From: Verrucomicrobiota bacterium
Lineage (GTDB): Bacteria; Chlamydiota; Chlamydiia; Chlamydiales; JAEYWL01
Assembly (NCBI GenBank): GCA_023428915.1
Contig: JAEYWL010000089.1
Coordinates: 1 to 31,421, forward strand
Direction of reading: 5' to 3'
DNA length: 31,421 nucleotides
Below, one piece after another: positions 8,477-16,256 of this stretch; the first letter of the stretch is position 1, and each line of letters starts with the position of its first letter. Made by a program: the position numbers and the translations under genes. Below the pieces are notes generated by a model. It saw nothing but the letters and a program-made list of their open reading frames with translations, was not told the DNA's origin and did no database searches.

Positions 8477-9790
8477 ATGGAAAATAAAAGTTTAATAAGT
8501 TCTCAAAGAGAAACTTATCAAAGTTATAGTAGCTATGCTACAGGGGCAGTAAGTAAATTATACAGGGGAGTAGTATATACTATAGCTCCTTACATTCCTG
8601 ATTTAAATACCTTTAATCCCCTTAATTTTTTTAAAGAGAGGAATCAGACAACTTCTGATTCCATGCCAATAGAAACCACGGATTTTTCCATTTTTCCACC
8701 AATCCCTGAAGGTCATGTCATTCATCCAAATGGGATGTATGTGAAATCGCTGCACTCTTACACTCATGAGGCAATAGCAAACGCCGATTTAGCAGAAACT
8801 AAGCCTGATTCTACAGTTGCTGCAGAAGATGCCCTTCAGGAAAAACCAGTTGAAAATGAGCCCATAAAATTGGATGAACAGCCCTCTAGTGTGCAATCTG
8901 AACAAGTTAAAAAGGCTGCTAAAAAAAAGAAGGCGTCCAGGCGGAGAGGAAAGGAAAAAATACCTGTGCAAAGCACCGCAAAAGCGGTAAAGCCCGAAAA
9001 TGAATGGCATGAGGTAATTTCCAAAAAGGCGAAAGCTGCCGCCAAGCAAATCAAAGTAGCTGAGCAGACCAAATCCTCTGAGAAGTCTGTTATTAAACCT
9101 GTTGAAGCTAAGGCGGCCGGCGGTACGATTTCTTTAAACATGAACTCTTCTATCGCAGGTGTAAATTTAGCTTTAGGCATTATTAATAAAACTTCTACTG
9201 ATAAAAAACCTGCAGAGGCTGTTGCTGCCGCTGCAACTATGCAGGAAGCAACAGCAAAAGAGCCGATAGCGCCAGCCATTCTTCCAAAAACTCCCAAACA
9301 AGTTTTTGAAGGTTATTTTTCTGATTGGGTTTGTAAGAATAAAGGTATTCCAGCAAGAAATTATGCAAAGCATGACCGTCTTCATCACCCCCCTGAACTT
9401 CTTTTGAAAAATTTGCCTAATGTGATAATGCATATTGAAAAATCTCCGTATAAAGGGTGTGCAGCGCGCGTTTTAATACCCTGCCGTTTTAAGTTGCTGA
9501 ACCCGAATATAATTTCTTCAGTCGAAGATAAAGGGGTTTTAGAAATTGGTTTAAAAGAAAATGAACCTTATCATCTATTTTATGCTCAGGCAAATACTGA
9601 TGATAAAAAAGCTCGCTATCGCAGGCTTAAAGGTGTTGCTGAAACCAATAATAATCCTGCAAAAAAAAGTGAAAAAAAATATGGGCCTTATACAAAAGTA
9701 AATCGAGAGCATCCGGTTGTGGAAGATGAAAAGCATTTTCACTATTTAGAAGCTGGCTATCAATGGACAGTGTATAAAAAGCGTGATTAA
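8477..9790 (+). CDS. Family A protein 2, unknown function, with basic cluster
   Basis: I start at the ATG at 8477 (MENKSLISS), which parallels the MEN start of the 11473 paralog; a TTG 12 bases upstream is in frame but less likely. The 437-residue protein has a Ser/Tyr-rich N-terminus, an Ala/Lys/Glu-rich central part with a strongly basic cluster KKAAKKKKASRRRGKEK (145-161), the family motif KAAGGTIS (212-219), and the conserved C-terminal domain (about 273-437). That domain carries RNYAKHDRLHHPPELL, VLIPCR, DKGVLEIGL, HLFYAQA, YRRLKG, YGPYTKV and QWTVYKK. It matches the 11473 protein more closely than the 7304 one. No signal peptide, membrane segment or clear Shine-Dalgarno sequence is visible. 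The basic cluster could bind nucleic acid or act as a eukaryotic nuclear localisation signal; both are speculation. Confidence 0.8.
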   Translation: MENKSLISSQRETYQSYSSYATGAVSKLYRGVVYTIAPYIPDLNTFNPLNFFKERNQTTSDSMPIETTDFSIFPPIPEGHVIHPNGMYVKSLHSYTHEAIANADLAETKPDSTVAAEDALQEKPVENEPIKLDEQPSSVQSEQVKKAAKKKKASRRRGKEKIPVQSTAKAVKPENEWHEVISKKAKAAAKQIKVAEQTKSSEKSVIKPVEAKAAGGTISLNMNSSIAGVNLALGIINKTSTDKKPAEAVAAAATMQEATAKEPIAPAILPKTPKQVFEGYFSDWVCKNKGIPARNYAKHDRLHHPPELLLKNLPNVIMHIEKSPYKGCAARVLIPCRFKLLNPNIISSVEDKGVLEIGLKENEPYHLFYAQANTDDKKARYRRLKGVAETNNNPAKKSEKKYGPYTKVNREHPVVEDEKHFHYLEAGYQWTVYKKRD

Positions 9791-9863
9791 GAATGATAGT
9801 AATGTTAAAATAAAGCTTTTGAGATTTTTGGCCAATTACTTTTACTTTTTATACTAGGAGATT

Positions 9864-11348
9864 ATGCCTAAGGCTGTTAGTAGCTGCGAAAATAGTAATC
9901 ACGTTGTTTCAGGGCATCCAAAAAAGAATTCAAAGACATCTGCTTTGAAAAAAACTCCCCGTATTGTATTAGAACAGGCTACAAATAGACTGGCCGAAAG
10001 ATTGCAAAAATGTCCGGCCGATGCACCAGGAGCTGAGTATAAACAATTTAAAAAGGCTTTTCGAGCCTATCAAAATAGCGAAGGCGCAAACCCATCTTTT
10101 TCTTATGCAACGCTTGATAAGCTAAGGAATGCTTTTACAAATTGTTTTGAAACATTCCCTCCCGTTAATGATGTTTTTTTTAACCAGTATGCCCGGATAA
10201 TCTATGAACAAAATCTTCTGCAAAGGGCTTTAACCGCTGCTACATCTAATGCAAATGCTATTGGAAGCCAAAGCTCACCCTTTGCAAAATATCTTACCTT
10301 TGTAAAAATGCTATGCGCCGAATATTCACCTGAAATCTTAAAGGACGCAGAGGCGGGAGCAAGCGTCCGGTTTGGCCTATCGTGTTTTTACAATTATTTT
10401 AAAGAACTTAAAACTACAGATATTCTGCCATCTAATTCAGAATACTTTGATCTCTTAGATGAATTCATCGTCGGTACCCGGTTGCAATTGAGACATTGCA
10501 TGAAGCTTCAAAGTAAAATTGAGGCTATGCAAGCAGACTCTAATAAAAAATTGGCAAGGCACATTGAACCAAAACTGCAAAAGTATTTTTTAAAAAATGA
10601 AAAGCCCATAATGCCTTTCGGTTGGTTTTTTAAAAATGCTGTAGGACACGTAATGTACGGGATTTTTACTGACCGACAGACAGTGCGCATGTCAGATGTC
10701 CGTAGTGTACAAAATGGATCTGCTGATGATAGAAGCGCATGTTCTTGTATTCCGAGCAGCATCACTTATAGGTTTAATGAAAGCTCTCAATATTCTCTTA
10801 CAGATGAACTAAGCATTGCCCTGCTTTTACAAGACCCGACCCTCTGTGAACAAATAGCAAATCAAGCAATTTTACTGGAAAAAGGGCAGGCTAGCGAAGA
10901 AAAATTAAAAATGACTGCTGAAAGCACGCTGCTTGGAGTAATGTCAAGAGAACTAAGCATTCTGCATGAATCCAAAAATCCGTTGGATTCGTATGAAATG
11001 CAAACGAAGAATTTATGCACCACCTGTTTTACGCCCCTTCTTTACGAATTGGCTCTGCAGTTTCTTGCTAAAAAAAACCGGGACAATTTAGCTGATATGA
11101 AGTCCTTTCGCGTGTTTATGGATGCAATTAATCTTAACTATAAGCAACAGCAAATGAAATTTATACTTGGCATTATTGATAAAAACAATACCCACCATCA
11201 CCCAAATTTTAAAATATTATTCAACACTTTAGTCGAGGCCTTAACTGGCGAATGGTCCAAGCTAGAGGCGACTATATTAGCTTATTCAATAAATGAAGGA
11301 GACGCCGAACATTTAAAACAAAAATTGAGTAATTTTAATCCTGTTTAA
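9864..11348 (+). CDS. Family B protein 1, unknown function
   Basis: The 494-residue protein is predominantly helical and paralogous to the 13161 product. Shared landmarks in order are CAEYSP (151-156), ILPSNSEYFDLL, GW followed by VGHVMYGI (253-267), a short MSDVRS segment, KNPLDSY (371-377) and TKNLCTTCFTPLLYEL (381-396). The two close cysteines in the last motif (C385, C388) are conserved in the paralog and could bind metal or form a disulfide, although only one such pair is obvious. The N-terminal 30 residues are basic and Ser/Asn rich. A good AGGAG ribosome site is 3 bases before the ATG. It follows a family A gene with a 73-base gap. No family recognised, and no membrane or signal segment seen. 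Confidence 0.8.
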   Translation: MPKAVSSCENSNHVVSGHPKKNSKTSALKKTPRIVLEQATNRLAERLQKCPADAPGAEYKQFKKAFRAYQNSEGANPSFSYATLDKLRNAFTNCFETFPPVNDVFFNQYARIIYEQNLLQRALTAATSNANAIGSQSSPFAKYLTFVKMLCAEYSPEILKDAEAGASVRFGLSCFYNYFKELKTTDILPSNSEYFDLLDEFIVGTRLQLRHCMKLQSKIEAMQADSNKKLARHIEPKLQKYFLKNEKPIMPFGWFFKNAVGHVMYGIFTDRQTVRMSDVRSVQNGSADDRSACSCIPSSITYRFNESSQYSLTDELSIALLLQDPTLCEQIANQAILLEKGQASEEKLKMTAESTLLGVMSRELSILHESKNPLDSYEMQTKNLCTTCFTPLLYELALQFLAKKNRDNLADMKSFRVFMDAINLNYKQQQMKFILGIIDKNNTHHHPNFKILFNTLVEALTGEWSKLEATILAYSINEGDAEHLKQKLSNFNPV

Positions 11349-11472
11349 AATTCATTTGGTTAATGCTTTAATTTTTTAGTAAATTTATAGAAGCTTAACA
11401 ATTAATTTATTATAAACTAATAGTGTTTTCTTATATTTATCCACATTATAACCAATTTATAGTGTGAAAATT

Positions 11473-12945
11473 ATGGAAAATTCTAATTTAATAAATCCTG
11501 TTGATAACAAAACAGGTAACATTCTGCCAACCCCAGTATATGCCCCTCAGACATACACTGCCCAATATAATGGAGTCACTTACTCTTACCCTGCATACCC
11601 TCCCGGCTTTGCGCCTAATTTTTATGGGTATGTAGCTCCTCTTTCCGGCCCTTCAATTATGCTCCAAGGAGGCTATCCTTTAAACTCTTTTTCACCCAAC
11701 TCTTATCCGCAGCCGATGTATTACCCGCAGCCAGTGTATTATGCCCAGCAGTTTGGATCTCAGGGTGCTTATCAAGCTCCTATGATGCCAGTGCAACCAT
11801 CGGCTGCTCCAGTACCAAAGACCGCAGCTACAGACAATAATTGGAGAAAGACTTCGGCTGAAAAACTGGCAAACAGTCTTCAGGAAGCTGTGCAACAACC
11901 AGCCTTGCTCGCTACACCTCCTGGATTGCCAATACCCGCAAAAACTTCTGAGAAGACAGCAGCTACAGACAATAATTGGAGAAAGACTTCGGCTGAAAAA
12001 CTGGCAAATAGCCCGGAAGTAAAGAATGTATATGTACCTCCACATAAGAAAAATGTTGGAAGCTCCATGAAAGTATCTCAGGCTGCTGCAGCTACACCTG
12101 TTGTAAAGCCTGCTTCTAATCCTGCTGGGATGACGCAAGCACAGCTAATGCCAACTAGTACAAAGCCTCAAGCCCCTATTGCAATCAGTGTTTCCGGGGC
12201 AGAAAACGGAGGGGAAAAGGTTTCCTCTTCAATGCCTAAAGCAGGCACAGTGAAAATTTCATTTGCTGACACATTGAAGTTGTCCATTAGTGCAGGTTCT
12301 CAAACTGCGGCTGCCGGCGGTACCATTTCAACAATGATGCAAGGGCCGGGCATTACTCCTGATGCTATAAGAAATCTTGTAAGAGGCGGGGCTGCAAAAG
12401 CTACCATTAAACCAGAACGAACTGGTCCGATGGCGAAAAACCCGGAAGCTTCTTTTGAAAACTACATGAATAAATTTGTTTCCGATAAGGGATACGGAAA
12501 TGGCATTCCTGTTAGAAATGAAAAGAAAAGCGATCAGGTTTTGCACAAGCCGCCAAAAGAACTCCTGGAGTGCCTTCCAAAGGCTAAAATAGAAATTGGC
12601 CATTCTAGAAGGGCGCCGTTTCCAGTTCAGGTTTTAGCACCTTGCAGGCTGAAAACAAAAGATATCAAAACAGTTTCATCTGTGGCAGATAAAGGTATAT
12701 TAGAACTTGGATTAGAAAATAGCGGCAAGCCTGGCCACCTTTTTTATAATCAGGCTGATACACCTGAAAAGCTGAAAGAATATCGAAGATTAAAAGGTAA
12801 AATACAACCCAAACAGCCAAAAACTGGCAAACATTGCGGGCCATATACACAAGTAACTCCGAAAACACCTTTGGTTGAAGATGCTAAACATATGCACTTT
12901 TATCACAAGGGACGTCAATGGACTCTTTTTAAGAAGAATCCATAA
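11473..12945 (+). CDS. Family A protein 3, Pro/Tyr-rich N-terminus, unknown function
   Basis: I choose the ATG at 11473 (MENSNLINP), as in the paralog at 8477, over an in-frame GTG nine bases upstream. The 490-residue protein has a Pro/Tyr/Gln-rich, probably disordered N-terminus (20-115; PQPMYYPQPVYYAQQ), two identical copies of TAATDNNWRKTSAEKLANS (117-135 and 162-180), a VYVPPHKKN stretch (187-194), the SMPKAG and AAGGTIS family motifs (253-258, 280-286), and the conserved C-terminal domain (about 325-490). In the domain the usual HHPP is HKPP. VLAPCR, DKGILELGL, HLFYNQAD, EYRRLKGK, CGPYTQV and QWTLFKKNP follow. The gene ends in a rho-independent terminator at 13009-13047. Function unknown. 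Confidence 0.8.
   Translation: MENSNLINPVDNKTGNILPTPVYAPQTYTAQYNGVTYSYPAYPPGFAPNFYGYVAPLSGPSIMLQGGYPLNSFSPNSYPQPMYYPQPVYYAQQFGSQGAYQAPMMPVQPSAAPVPKTAATDNNWRKTSAEKLANSLQEAVQQPALLATPPGLPIPAKTSEKTAATDNNWRKTSAEKLANSPEVKNVYVPPHKKNVGSSMKVSQAAAATPVVKPASNPAGMTQAQLMPTSTKPQAPIAISVSGAENGGEKVSSSMPKAGTVKISFADTLKLSISAGSQTAAAGGTISTMMQGPGITPDAIRNLVRGGAAKATIKPERTGPMAKNPEASFENYMNKFVSDKGYGNGIPVRNEKKSDQVLHKPPKELLECLPKAKIEIGHSRRAPFPVQVLAPCRLKTKDIKTVSSVADKGILELGLENSGKPGHLFYNQADTPEKLKEYRRLKGKIQPKQPKTGKHCGPYTQVTPKTPLVEDAKHMHFYHKGRQWTLFKKNP
11824..12008 (+). repeat. Exact 50-bp direct repeat inside a coding region, period 135 bp
   Basis: Bases 11824-11873 and 11959-12008 are identical over 50 bases and start GCAGCTACAGACAATAATTG. 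The 135-bp period is 45 codons, so the reading frame is kept. Identity at synonymous positions implies a recent duplication or gene conversion. Confidence 0.9.
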
Positions 12946-13008
12946 AATTCTTAGACCTAGATTAGTTATCCTGCATGTTAACAACCTGGGTCTACGCATC
13001 TACCCATC

Positions 13009-13047
13009 TGCATCTAATTAGCTTATATTAATTAGATGCATTTTTTT
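13009..13047 (+). terminator. Rho-independent terminator after family A protein 3
   Basis: TGCATCTAATTA (13009-13020) pairs perfectly with TAATTAGATGCA (13029-13040) around an 8-base loop, followed directly by seven T residues (13041-13047). It lies 63 bases after the stop at 12945 and separates the 11473 gene from the promoter of the 13161 gene. The stem has low GC, so efficiency may be modest. Confidence 0.75.
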
Positions 13048-13105
13048 AATTTTTTCTTAATAAACAAATTAATTTTCTAGGTTTATAACTTAGGTATGTT
13101 TATGA

Positions 13106-13134
13106 TTGATGTTTAATGATATATAGGGTATAAT
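13106..13134 (+). promoter_or_regulatory. Predicted sigma-70-type promoter for family B protein 2
   Basis: TTGATG at 13106-13111 and TATAAT at 13129-13134 are separated by exactly 17 bases. Transcription would begin near 13141, about 20 bases before the ATG at 13161, which leaves room for the GGAG ribosome site. The position just after a terminator supports a separate transcript. Confidence 0.6.
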
Positions 13135-13160
13135 TTTTTTAAATCTTAAGATGGAGTAGC

Positions 13161-15032
13161 ATGGATTGTTCGAGAATAAGCTCTTCTAAAGCTAAATCAA
13201 GAGAGTCTCAGCAACAACCCTCACAGCAATATAATAATGCAGGGGGGCGGCGCTTCCACTATAAATCAAAAAGAACAGAGAGAACATCCTCTTATTCTCC
13301 ACAAAATGCTAGTAAACTTTCTTTGCAAACAAAACCTCAGAACTCCTGGAAATTTAGCGCTGACTCAATAGAAGCACGTATTATAGCAACCGCTGATGAA
13401 ATAACAAAAAAAGTGCAGTTGGAAAAAGTGCCTCCAAGTTCAGCTTATAATGCTTTTAAAGTTCTTATAAAAAATTATAAAAAAACGCCGCAGTTTAACG
13501 CTCGCTTTCTCTATCTAGTAATTTTAAATATTAATAGTGTTTACGAGAGATGTTTAAGTGTAGAACGTCTTTTTGAATTAGCAGATTCAGACACAGAGCA
13601 ACTATTTAGCGATGACTTTTTTGTTCAACACGCGCGCTTGAGTTATGAAGCAGCGGTGCTGGAAGCAATCGAACCAAGTATTATGGCTTCTTTGACAAAA
13701 TATACTGGAAGAGATGATTCTTTTGCTGGCAGATACTCCCGGTATTTAACTGCTCTTTGCGCGGAATATTCCCCGCATTTGTTGGAAAATGAAGAAATTG
13801 GAGCTGAGATTCGCTTCAGCATGACTAGCTTTAGCACTTACCTTTCTACGCTGACCCCTGATACTATTTTACCCAAAGAGTCAAAATATTACCGCCTGCT
13901 CAGCAACTTTATACTTGCTACCGAATTGCAATTTAAGCATTGCAATAAAATGAAAATAAGAGGGGATGTATCTGCATTAAATCCACAGAAAGACTACTCG
14001 CGATTTATACTTCCAAAATTAGAAAAATATAAGCGTACAGAGAAACCATTAATTGTCCTTGGATGGGCTCTCGAAGAAGTAGTGGGACATTTAATGCTAG
14101 GAATTCTTTTCAGTAATGAAAAAATGCGGGTAGTCGATGTTCGTTGTACCGACCAAGATGTTTGGAAGCAGGAAGGAGATAGAAAATTTACACATATTCC
14201 TGTTGCAAGCGACTATAGGATTAAACAAAATTTTGAAGATGAGGACAATTTTCGCGATATATTATCTTTTTCAATTATTTTACAACATCCTAGAGTCTGT
14301 CAAGTTCTTGCGGAATCGCAATTGCCCGACGATAAAATTAGAAAAATTAACAGCCTTATTGAAGAAAAGCAAAGTAGCATTAAAAAAACTCAAGATTCAC
14401 TTAAAAAACTTGTAATAAGCCTTAAGCAGAATGAGAGGCAAAACCTCCCTGAAAGTAAGGAGGAAGTAAACAAACTAATTAATGGCCTTAAGCAAGAAAA
14501 AGCCTTAGAAGAAAAGCTTATTAAGCAGCGGGAGGATGAATACAGATCCGCTTTATTGCAAGGTGCAGAGCAAGTATTTTTATCAAGCTTTAGCAGGGAA
14601 AAAAAGATATCCCCCCATGAACAAAAAAATCCACTGGACACCTATCGGTTTGAAACTAAAAATCAATGTGCCGTTTGTTTTCGCCCTTTATTGTATGAAT
14701 TAATGCAGCACTTTCTTGCAAAAGAAGAAAATGCTGCATTTAATAATCATGAGGACATGGCGGTCATTAAAATCTTCTTGGATGCCATTATTTTAAATTA
14801 CAAAAAAAATAAATTTAACTATGCCGCTAAAGTTGTAGCGAGCGAAAAACATAAACTTTATTTAAAACTGCCTATTTTGGAAAAGAAACTTCCTAGTTTA
14901 CAAACAGCCCTTAAAAAAGAATGGGAGAATATAATACATGCTGCTATACCAGCCTCCAAAATAGGGGAGAGTGAACAAAAATATTTGCTGGCTAAATTAG
15001 GCGACTCTATGACAGCAGCAGGACAAGCATAA
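13161..15032 (+). CDS. Family B protein 2 with coiled-coil insertion, unknown function
   Basis: The 623-residue paralog of the 9864 product has the same landmarks: CAEYSP (200-205), TILPKESKYYRLL, GW followed by VVGHLMLGI (301-315), VVDVRC, KNPLDTY (489-495) and TKNQCAVCFRPLLYEL (499-514), with both motif cysteines retained. It differs by a longer basic Ser/Gln-rich N-terminus (1-65) and by an insertion at about 390-465 that is nearly pure Lys/Glu/Gln/Leu and should be a coiled coil (for example EEKLIKQREDEYRSALLQG). A GATGGAG ribosome site precedes the ATG. The same GATGGAGTAG leader precedes the 16257 gene. It converges with the next gene with a 9-base gap. No family recognised. Confidence 0.8.
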   Translation: MDCSRISSSKAKSRESQQQPSQQYNNAGGRRFHYKSKRTERTSSYSPQNASKLSLQTKPQNSWKFSADSIEARIIATADEITKKVQLEKVPPSSAYNAFKVLIKNYKKTPQFNARFLYLVILNINSVYERCLSVERLFELADSDTEQLFSDDFFVQHARLSYEAAVLEAIEPSIMASLTKYTGRDDSFAGRYSRYLTALCAEYSPHLLENEEIGAEIRFSMTSFSTYLSTLTPDTILPKESKYYRLLSNFILATELQFKHCNKMKIRGDVSALNPQKDYSRFILPKLEKYKRTEKPLIVLGWALEEVVGHLMLGILFSNEKMRVVDVRCTDQDVWKQEGDRKFTHIPVASDYRIKQNFEDEDNFRDILSFSIILQHPRVCQVLAESQLPDDKIRKINSLIEEKQSSIKKTQDSLKKLVISLKQNERQNLPESKEEVNKLINGLKQEKALEEKLIKQREDEYRSALLQGAEQVFLSSFSREKKISPHEQKNPLDTYRFETKNQCAVCFRPLLYELMQHFLAKEENAAFNNHEDMAVIKIFLDAIILNYKKNKFNYAAKVVASEKHKLYLKLPILEKKLPSLQTALKKEWENIIHAAIPASKIGESEQKYLLAKLGDSMTAAGQA

Positions 15033-15041
15033 ACCGTTTCA

Positions 15042-16031
15042 TTACAAACGGCAGGTCCTGCCAAGTGTCTTTCTTGCTAAATAATCAGTATAGATGCCGG
15101 CAAGCTGGAACGAAGCTCCTACACCGCCGGTTCTCCATAAGCTAGAAAAGTAGCTAAACACACTCAGTTTTTTTCCTTCATCGCATAAGACATTATGATA
15201 GGCTTGCAAATATGAGGTGATTAACTTATTCGTTATTTTTGCTAGGCTTTTTTGGACTTTTGCGTCGCCTAGAAATTCAGCAAGTGCAGTCACTTTCCCA
15301 TCTATCGGTGTGCCAGTTGCTCTATGATCTTTTACAATTTCAGCTAATATCGCAGCGGTTACCGGAAAAATTTTCTCTAGTTGATTTTCAGTAAAATCCA
15401 CTTGCCTTTTATGAATAGCACTAAACGTTTGTTTGACAAGGGGAATGGAAAGAGTAAATAATTCTTTCGCAAATCTTTCAGTCTTTAACTTATCGAGCAG
15501 TTCGCGGGCTAATGGCAGTTCGTCTTCGCAAATATACCCCTTCAATTCAAAGACAATAAACTTCAAGGCTATCGAATAGGCAGTAAAAACTGCTTTATTT
15601 TTTAGTTGAGCTGCATTTTCCGTTAATTTAGGAAACTGCGTTAAAATATAGGGGAGATCAATGATGCCGTAACCAAGGGCTGTGCTGGTAAAAAAAGAGT
15701 CTTTCTGTGCACTTAACCATAAGATAGCGGTAATTTTAGCAATCTGACAAACAGGCTGTTGGTTGATCCATTTCTGCCCGCCATGTATTTTACTTGCTGC
15801 CCATGCCGCATTATGGCAGCATTTCTGAATAAAACCAGGCCTATTGGAATTTTGCATTTCAATAGCCTGATCCTGCCTTTGCTCACTCTCGCAATCAATC
15901 TCAAAGTCTGTTTCGTCTTCAGCAGAGCTAGTCCAGCCATAATAATCGTTATTCATCGCTTCAATAATTTCCAATTCTTCCAAGGTCAAGAAAGGTTGTA
16001 AGTATGCCGGGTGAAGCTGCGGAATATCCAT
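15042..16031 (-). CDS. Unknown protein, 329 residues
   Basis: No family was recognised. Residues 33-60 are acidic (SSAEDETDFEIDCESEQ), and the rest is largely helical with moderately hydrophobic stretches at about 95-107, 120-130, 150-163 and 223-234, none an obvious membrane span. There is no signal peptide. It is the only minus-strand gene inside the plus-strand block of unknown genes, with a 9-base gap to the convergent 13161 gene. The ATG at 16031 is preceded by AAGGTG, which lies inside one arm of an inverted repeat (16036-16071). Its placement suggests an accessory gene with its own control. Confidence 0.7.
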   Translation of the reverse strand: MDIPQLHPAYLQPFLTLEELEIIEAMNNDYYGWTSSAEDETDFEIDCESEQRQDQAIEMQNSNRPGFIQKCCHNAAWAASKIHGGQKWINQQPVCQIAKITAILWLSAQKDSFFTSTALGYGIIDLPYILTQFPKLTENAAQLKNKAVFTAYSIALKFIVFELKGYICEDELPLARELLDKLKTERFAKELFTLSIPLVKQTFSAIHKRQVDFTENQLEKIFPVTAAILAEIVKDHRATGTPIDGKVTALAEFLGDAKVQKSLAKITNKLITSYLQAYHNVLCDEGKKLSVFSYFSSLWRTGGVGASFQLAGIYTDYLARKTLGRTCRL

Positions 16032-16035
16032 GAAT

Positions 16036-16071
16036 ACACCTTATAGTTAGTTTTAATTAATTATAAGGTGT
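16036..16071 (-). promoter_or_regulatory. Inverted repeat covering the ribosome binding site of the 15042-16031 gene
   Basis: ACACCTTATA (16036-16045) and TATAAGGTGT (16062-16071) are perfect 10-bp arms with 16 bases between. In the minus-strand mRNA the arm next to the ATG contains AAGGTG, the only good Shine-Dalgarno sequence, 6 bases before the start. Folding would hide the ribosome site. A DNA-binding operator at the start of the divergent intergenic region is an equally simple reading. Confidence 0.6.
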
Positions 16072-16256
16072 GATAATTAAGAATAGTTAAATTTGTTTTT
16101 TAAAAAGATTAAATAAATATTGCAATCTTTTTGGTTGAGATAAACTTTTAACCTGAATGTCTCATGTTTATATGTTAATTTTACTTCATTAATTATCTGT
16201 TTTTTTGTAACCTCTATCAGACAATTTTAATAATTCATGATTTTGATGGAGTAGTT

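Noticed and set aside
8836..9297. A 153-codon minus-strand open frame opposite family A protein 2
   Set aside because: It mirrors the Ala/Lys-rich low-complexity part of the plus-strand gene; the plus-strand frame is supported by paralogs.
9828..9855. Promoter-like TTGGCC and TATACT before the 9864 gene
   Set aside because: Transcription would start at about the ATG and leave out the AGGAG ribosome site.
12952..12994. 6-bp inverted repeat TAGACC/GGTCTA after the 11473 gene
   Set aside because: Short arms with a 31-base spacer are within chance; the nearby 12-bp terminator explains the region.
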